Positions 58,760-64,000 of a stretch of DNA of 64,000 nt are shown one piece after another. The position numbers and the translations under genes were made by a program. Location of the stretch: positions 1 to 64,000 of the forward strand of contig JAZQUG010000008.1 in assembly GCA_045631225.1 (NCBI GenBank), in the 5' to 3' direction. The stretch's first letter is position 1; each line of letters begins with the position of its first letter. Below the pieces are notes generated by a model. That model saw nothing but the letters and a program-made list of their open reading frames with translations, was not told where the DNA came from and did not search any database. The stretch is from Fimenecus sp045631225 (GTDB lineage Bacteria > Bacillota > Clostridia > Oscillospirales > Acutalibacteraceae).

Positions 58760-61700
58760 TTAATAATGTGCTACACCACAAGAACATATTTTGTTTAAAC
58801 CTAAAAACATATTGAATACATTGATAATTCTCCAGAAGAAAGCTGTTATACCTTCTTTATGACAACTGTGGTCACATTCTACTGATGGGTCGAGAAGTTC
58901 ATTATCCATATCACAGTATCCATCACCATCGTTATCTTCGTGGCCTGTTGCATTAAGAGTAATTGTTTCTCTGCTGATTTCTTCTTCACAAACTGAACAG
59001 TAAATAACTACATCTTTACTACCATTTTCAGTACAAGTATGAGCATTATAGTTTTCTTCAACTGCGTTTGAAGAAATATGACCAAGTGCAGGGATTTCTT
59101 GCTGTTCTGTAATGATTTCACCACATTCGGAGCATTTAACACCTGCTGTAAGACCTGTTTCAGTACAGGTTGGAACTACTGCAGGAAGTATTTCTTCTGT
59201 GTGTCCATTTACATCAACATAATCATCAACATAAGTGTCGCCACATTCACAGGTGTAAGTTGTGTATCCTCTTTCGATACAAGTTGGTGCTGTGATTTCT
59301 GCTATGTAGTTGTGGCCTGTTGAATCAACATCAACATAAGTATCGTGATAGGTGTCACCACAATCACATGTATGAGCAGTATAGCCTTGTGCCATACAAG
59401 TTGGTGCAATTATAGTTGCCTTATAAACTCCTTCACAGTTATCATAATGGAACTTTGCGTTAGTCAGTCGTGTATTATAATCACCTATTGAAATCGTATT
59501 CCATTGTTCTTCTGAACCCGCATAATAGACGACTGTAAGTCCTGAACATTGATTAAATGCTGCATATCCAATGGTTGATATATTTTCACCGAATTTAACA
59601 AATGCCATTTGAACACAATACTTAAACGCAGAATCCTCAATTGTTGTCAAACTATCCGGTAATACAGCATTAGTAAGGTTTGAACACAAATAAAACGATT
59701 CATAACCAATTGTTTTTATGCTATTGCCAAAAGTAACATCTTTAAGTAATGAACATCCGTAAAAAGCATAGTCATCAATTGTTTCCACACTATCAGCAAT
59801 TACTACACTTTCAAGTTTTGTACAACCTGAGAATGTTTTGTTTTTAATTGATGTTACTCTATAAGGAATTGAAATTGTTTTGAGACTTTCGCAGTTATAA
59901 AATGCTTGTTCTCCTATTTCTGTTACATTTTCAGGAATCACTATGCTTTCAAGGTTACTACACCAAGCAAATGAATATATACCAATTGTTGTTAAACTAT
60001 TTGGAAGTGTAACACTTGTAAGGTTCTCAGAAGCTGTAAAAGCACTATTACCAATCGATGTTATTCCTTCAGGAATAGAAACGCTTGTAAGATTTTCACA
60101 TCCTTGGAACACATAATTACCGATTGTTGTTGCACCGTCAGAGATTACAACATTTTTAATCACATTTCTATAATTATTCCAAGGACCATTGTCGTACTCA
60201 TAATCATACATAGCACCTGTGCCTGAAATTGTTAATGCACCTGTGTTAAGATTAAGCGCCCAAGTAAGATTGTCACCACAAGTACCTGTAATAAATTCGT
60301 CAGGTTCATCTTCATGCTTAAACTCAAAATGTTTTGTTGCATCATTGATAGCAAGATTATCTGTACCAATTGAAATTTCATTCCACTGAGCTTCTGTACC
60401 TGTGTAATAAACATCTGTCATTTTTTTACATTGATAAAATGCTTTATTACCGATACTTTCTAAATTAATACCAAAAGTAACAGTTTCAAGTGCTGAACAT
60501 GAATAAAATGCTCTTAAACCGATTGTTGTTACGCTATTAGGAATTATTACATTTTTAAGGCTATCGCAATCCGAGAATGCATATTTACCAATTGTTTTTA
60601 ATGTATTTGGAAGCTGTAAATCTGTTAATGTATCTATATCTTTAAATACATATTCATCAATCGCTATAACTGTATAGCCATCTATTGTTGATGGAATTAC
60701 GATTTCTTTAACAGGACCTGATACATTGTATCCTGTAATCATAATTGTTTTATCTGTTTCAGAAATTACAGAATATGCAAAATCACTAGCATTACTATCA
60801 TAATGGATTATTGCGTTAAGAAGATAAGTGTTAGAATCATCTATTGAAATTTTATTCCATTGAGCTGATGTTCCTGTATAATAAACGGTTTTGAGGTTGC
60901 TACATTCATCAAATGCACATTCACCAATCGTTGCTACATTTTTACCAATTACTATATCAGTAAGACTGAGACAGTAATAAAATGCATTATCTCCAATTGT
61001 TATTACGCTATTAGGGATTGTTATTTTATCAAGTGTGCTACAATTACGGAATGCCCACGCTTTAACTGTTAATACAGTATCAGGGATAATGTACTCTGTT
61101 TTTGTATTATCTCCTTCAGGATACTTGATAAGAACGGTTTTATCTTTGTTATATAAAACACCATCAACACTTGTATAGTTTTGATTGTTGCTATCAACTG
61201 TTATACTTGTCATTTTCTTACAAGCATTAAATGCCTCATCACCAATCAATGTTACACTATCAGGAATAATAATATCATTGAGGTTATAGCAACCTAAAAA
61301 TGCACGTTCACCAATTGTTACTAAAGAATTTGGAAAAGATACACCGGTAAGACTTGTGCAACCTGAAAAAGCAGAATCAGCAATTGTTTTTGTACCGTTT
61401 TTTATCACATATTCTCCTGATACTGTGCTGTTAGCTGCAAATAAATGGTTTCCGATATAGAGAACATCACTTTCCCAATTAGCCTCATTATTATAAAATG
61501 CAGTATATTCAAATGCATAAATTCCAACTAAAGTTACGTTGTCCGGAATAGTAATATTCGCAAGATTTGAACAACTATAAAAAGCAGAATTTCCAATTGT
61601 CTTTACACTGCTTGGAATCGATACACTTGTAAGACTTGAACAACAATAAAAGGCTCCATCATTAATTGATGTTACGCTGTCAGGAATAACTATGTTTGTA

Positions 61701-62062
61701 AGGTTGGAGCAACAATTAAATGCACTTGTTCCGATTGTTGTAACACTATTTGGAATGGATACATTTTCAAGATTTGTATAGCTGAAAAATGCACAGTTAC
61801 CAATCTTTGTTACACCATAAGCTATATTGACTTCCTTGACTTTATCTTTAAAGTTCTCCCAAGGAGTATAATAACCTGTGTAATTGTACATGTCTCCTGT
61901 ACCGGAAATAATTAATATACCTGCCTCATCGTCAAATTCCCATATAATATTTTCACCACAAGTACCTGATGTTGGTTCAGCTGCTCTTGCTGTAAGTGGG
62001 ACAATAGACATTATCATTAATATTGACAAGATAACAGATAAAAATTTATTTGTTCTTTTCAT
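58760..62062 (-). CDS. BspA-like leucine-rich-repeat surface protein
   Basis: 1100 aa. Signal peptide (FLSVILSILMIMSIVPLTARA), then two blocks of LRR_5/BspA repeats (e.g. SVSIPSSVKTIGNSAFYSCS), each introduced by a CGDNLTWALN-type head and interrupted by YYTGTSAQWNKISI-type inserts. A cysteine-rich C-terminus follows with repeats such as CIERGYTTYTCECGDTYVDD, a DNDGDGYCDMDN motif and a final CSCGVAHY tail. Likely secreted and surface-held, binding host or microbial ligands. AAGGAGAGG precedes ATG. Confidence 0.88.
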   Translation of the reverse strand: MKRTNKFLSVILSILMIMSIVPLTARAAEPTSGTCGENIIWEFDDEAGILIISGTGDMYNYTGYYTPWENFKDKVKEVNIAYGVTKIGNCAFFSYTNLENVSIPNSVTTIGTSAFNCCSNLTNIVIPDSVTSINDGAFYCCSSLTSVSIPSSVKTIGNSAFYSCSNLANITIPDNVTLVGIYAFEYTAFYNNEANWESDVLYIGNHLFAANSTVSGEYVIKNGTKTIADSAFSGCTSLTGVSFPNSLVTIGERAFLGCYNLNDIIIPDSVTLIGDEAFNACKKMTSITVDSNNQNYTSVDGVLYNKDKTVLIKYPEGDNTKTEYIIPDTVLTVKAWAFRNCSTLDKITIPNSVITIGDNAFYYCLSLTDIVIGKNVATIGECAFDECSNLKTVYYTGTSAQWNKISIDDSNTYLLNAIIHYDSNASDFAYSVISETDKTIMITGYNVSGPVKEIVIPSTIDGYTVIAIDEYVFKDIDTLTDLQLPNTLKTIGKYAFSDCDSLKNVIIPNSVTTIGLRAFYSCSALETVTFGINLESIGNKAFYQCKKMTDVYYTGTEAQWNEISIGTDNLAINDATKHFEFKHEDEPDEFITGTCGDNLTWALNLNTGALTISGTGAMYDYEYDNGPWNNYRNVIKNVVISDGATTIGNYVFQGCENLTSVSIPEGITSIGNSAFTASENLTSVTLPNSLTTIGIYSFAWCSNLESIVIPENVTEIGEQAFYNCESLKTISIPYRVTSIKNKTFSGCTKLESVVIADSVETIDDYAFYGCSLLKDVTFGNSIKTIGYESFYLCSNLTNAVLPDSLTTIEDSAFKYCVQMAFVKFGENISTIGYAAFNQCSGLTVVYYAGSEEQWNTISIGDYNTRLTNAKFHYDNCEGVYKATIIAPTCMAQGYTAHTCDCGDTYHDTYVDVDSTGHNYIAEITAPTCIERGYTTYTCECGDTYVDDYVDVNGHTEEILPAVVPTCTETGLTAGVKCSECGEIITEQQEIPALGHISSNAVEENYNAHTCTENGSKDVVIYCSVCEEEISRETITLNATGHEDNDGDGYCDMDNELLDPSVECDHSCHKEGITAFFWRIINVFNMFLGLNKICSCGVAHY

Positions 62063-62162
62063 AATTGTTTCCTCTCCTTATTTTGCATAAATGTTATCAA
62101 GTATATTTTATATATTTTCTTGGTAAAAAATCAACGAAAGTGCAAAAAAATAGAAAAATACG

Positions 62163-62200
62163 ACAAAAAAGTGAATCCAACGAAATTTTTCGTTGGATTC
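62163..62200 (-). terminator. Terminator of the RHS gene
   Basis: A 12-13-bp perfect stem (GAATCCAACGAAA with TTTCGTTGGATTC) with a minimal loop; on the minus strand it is followed by ACTTTTTTG. Confidence 0.85.
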
Positions 62201-62336
62201 AAGAGCGTTGACATGTTGTATGGCATATATGCGTATCTGATGGATATCTAATGAACATTGATTTATTTTGTTATGTTTGATATATGTCAGATATTATTTC
62301 TGTTACACTGCTTTAATGCGTTAATTACAGAGTAAA

Positions 62337-64000
62337 TTATGATTTATTATTTTTCTTTGAGATTGAAATCAAAACTCTTCCTTTATAATATTTTCCAGAC
62401 AAATAGTCTTTTATAGATGTTCCGATATTATCAGTTCTTGAATTTTTAGAAGTTACATTGTAATCAACATATTTAAGTTGTGAACTATCCCATTTTAAAG
62501 CTACATAATGACCGGTTATAGATTGAGTGTAATATAAAATATTTGCAGTTGCATTTTTCACTGTATTACTGTCGAAATCATCTACATTGTATGTAACCGT
62601 TACCACATAACCTCTTGATTTGAAGAATCTTGCTATAAAAGCTGGATATAAAACAGAAGTACCATAAATAGAGACTCCGTTTATTTCATATTCTCTAATA
62701 ATATCACAAAGTTCTATTCTATTGTCTAACATTAACAATGCGTTGTATGTTGCAACTACAGCACAACCATTTGGTCCCATTGTGGTTTTCCCAACACGAA
62801 GTGATGATATAATTTCATTATCCTGGTTGTATATATAACCTGTTATTTTATTTGAAATATTTTTATTGTATGAATAATTAGATGCAATGGTTGAATATTC
62901 TGATGTGTTTTTATTATGAAGTGAATGCGTAACAGGATTGTTTTCACAATAAGTAAAAACATTGAAACCTAAAATCGTGTTAGTTGAGACTATATTATTG
63001 ACGCTGTCAGCATTAATAAATCTTCCTATTTCAGGGTTATAGTATCTATTTTCAATGTAATACAAACCTGAATCATAATCATAATAGTAACCACGATATG
63101 TCAATGGTAGTGCCTCAGTGAGTTGTACAATGGTTTCATCAGACTCGTCAACCGAGTATGTTAAAACACCCCATGTGTTGTAATTGTATGATAATACAGT
63201 ATCACCATATTCATCTACAATTCCTATTATATCTTCCTGAATATTTTTTAAATAAAGATATGTTTTTGAATCATTAACAATAAATCCATGAGGAGAATTC
63301 AAAACATCATATATGAATTTTATAGTGTAAGATGTTGAAGTTCCATTATCATATTTAGTGTAAACTTGATTTGAAAGTTGGCCATTTGCCCAAATATAAT
63401 CATATTGTTCTGATAGTTGATATGATTCATCCAGTGAACCAAACGGTTTTACCCATACCGTTTTACAATGTATTAAGCCTTGTTCATTATAACTATATCT
63501 TATTTGTTTAGTTATATTATTGTCCGTATCATCAATTGTGTATAATTCAAGTTGGATTCCAGACCAATTTAATTTTGCACAATTAAATTCTGTTATATTA
63601 CCAATATTATCATATTTAATAGTTTGACCATTATATGAATCTAATTTATCTTTCCAACCTTCACTTTCATCATACGAGTATTCAATGGTGTTTTGTAATT
63701 CTTCCTCTTTTACTTTATCGTCTTCCACCACAATTTTATATATTTTTTTAGAAGTAATGTTACCGGCATGATAATCGGCAATACCATCATTATTATAATC
63801 ATCATATTTATAAACGTATTTTATTTTGTTTACATAATCAATTTCAGTTACGAGTTGATTAAGATTATCATATTCATATTTATATTGAATAATTGTTATA
63901 CCATCAGCATCAGTGGCTTTTATTGTGATAATGTTACCATTTGCATCATACTCATATGAATATGCATAATTTGATTTAACAATTGTAGTATAGTAGTTAC
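62337..64000 (-). CDS. RHS-repeat protein with cysteine-peptidase-like C-terminal toxin domain (5' end outside window)
   Basis: Partial. An internal GTG at 63731 is not the start: the frame stays open to the window edge and reads RHS-like (YSYEYDANGNIITIKA; YEYDNLNQLVTEIDY). RHS core: LTYRGYYYDYDSGLYYIENR then YYNPEIGRFINADS. After the core comes a ~200-aa variable tip with MGPNGCAVVATYNALLML (candidate catalytic Cys), SITGHYVALKWD (candidate His) and YVDYNVTS, a papain/C39-like triad. It is a candidate polymorphic toxin, delivered or contact-dependent. No recognisable immunity gene follows; the next gene is the BspA-like protein. Confidence 0.85.
   Translation of the reverse strand, partial: NYYTTIVKSNYAYSYEYDANGNIITIKATDADGITIIQYKYEYDNLNQLVTEIDYVNKIKYVYKYDDYNNDGIADYHAGNITSKKIYKIVVEDDKVKEEELQNTIEYSYDESEGWKDKLDSYNGQTIKYDNIGNITEFNCAKLNWSGIQLELYTIDDTDNNITKQIRYSYNEQGLIHCKTVWVKPFGSLDESYQLSEQYDYIWANGQLSNQVYTKYDNGTSTSYTIKFIYDVLNSPHGFIVNDSKTYLYLKNIQEDIIGIVDEYGDTVLSYNYNTWGVLTYSVDESDETIVQLTEALPLTYRGYYYDYDSGLYYIENRYYNPEIGRFINADSVNNIVSTNTILGFNVFTYCENNPVTHSLHNKNTSEYSTIASNYSYNKNISNKITGYIYNQDNEIISSLRVGKTTMGPNGCAVVATYNALLMLDNRIELCDIIREYEINGVSIYGTSVLYPAFIARFFKSRGYVVTVTYNVDDFDSNTVKNATANILYYTQSITGHYVALKWDSSQLKYVDYNVTSKNSRTDNIGTSIKDYLSGKYYKGRVLISISKKNNKS

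Noticed and set aside
63729..63731. GTG at 63731 as the start of the RHS gene
   Set aside because: The frame is open and RHS-like (YD-type repeats) to the window edge, so the gene is partial rather than short.

Overview
The window reads as low-GC Gram-positive (Firmicutes/Bacillota) DNA, most likely a gut Oscillospiraceae/Ruminococcus-like organism. Evidence: strong AGGAGG-type ribosome binding sites, a SpoVG homologue, a sortase-type IPQTG surface protein, Clostridia-type conjugation genes, and BspA-type leucine-rich-repeat and RHS surface proteins. Assignment below class level is inference.

Layout. (1) 1-400: chromosomal tRNA-Gly(GCC) and tRNA-Cys(GCA), their terminator, and an inverted fragment of the tRNA-Cys T-arm. 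(2) 495-45750: an integrative conjugative element (ICE) backbone, almost all on the + strand. It starts with two micro-ORFs, ParA, ParB and SpoVG. A complete Tad-type pilus locus follows: three tandem small pilins, prepilin peptidase, CpaB, TadZ-like ATPase, TadA, TadB, TadC and two pseudopilins, plus a sortase-type protein and a zinc-ribbon protein. Then come a giant InlB-repeat adhesin, accessory proteins, and a 3055-residue methylase/SNF2 helicase polyprotein with a TnpV gene nested inside it in another frame. After a cargo cluster come oriT, MobC, relaxase, PcfB, an ArdC-like protein, VirD4, VirB2-like, VirB6, PrgI, VirB4 and an M23 peptidase. (3) Cargo inside the backbone: a RES / TNT-like / dead-helicase-nuclease cluster (28.3-32.1 kb), a YpsA/SLOG protein (38 kb), and an AAA_14 ATPase behind three 33-bp-spaced repeats (39.6-41.1 kb). 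(4) 45.8-58.6 kb: an accessory, probably defence-rich island with a divergent small membrane protein/LytTR regulator pair, a tRNA-Leu-like element, a nuclease-SF1 helicase, a STAND-TPR protein, a tyrosine recombinase, and a convergent pair (ATP-grasp-methyltransferase fusion and pentapeptide-repeat protein). (5) 58.7-64 kb: minus-strand BspA-like surface protein and the 3' part of an RHS protein ending in a papain/C39-like cysteine-peptidase domain.

Two structural observations tie the accessory genes together. First, a promoter signature, TGTCACAAAA then exactly 13 nt then CGATT, then an AT-rich -10, occurs four times: before the RES cluster, on both sides of the LytTR divergent region, and before the pentapeptide gene. 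I infer a LytTR-controlled regulon joining cargo 30 kb apart. Second, the convergent ATP-grasp/pentapeptide pair is bounded by a 19-bp inverted repeat (54921-54939 and 58428-58446). The left copy sits in a 31-bp dif-like palindrome directly beside the tyrosine recombinase gene. I infer a ~3.5-kb invertible segment. Because the LytTR-type promoter at 58.55 kb lies just outside the right boundary, inversion would switch it from the pentapeptide gene to the ATP-grasp-methyltransferase gene. This is the best candidate here for an undescribed system.

All functional calls are from reading sequence and translated proteins; no database search was run.
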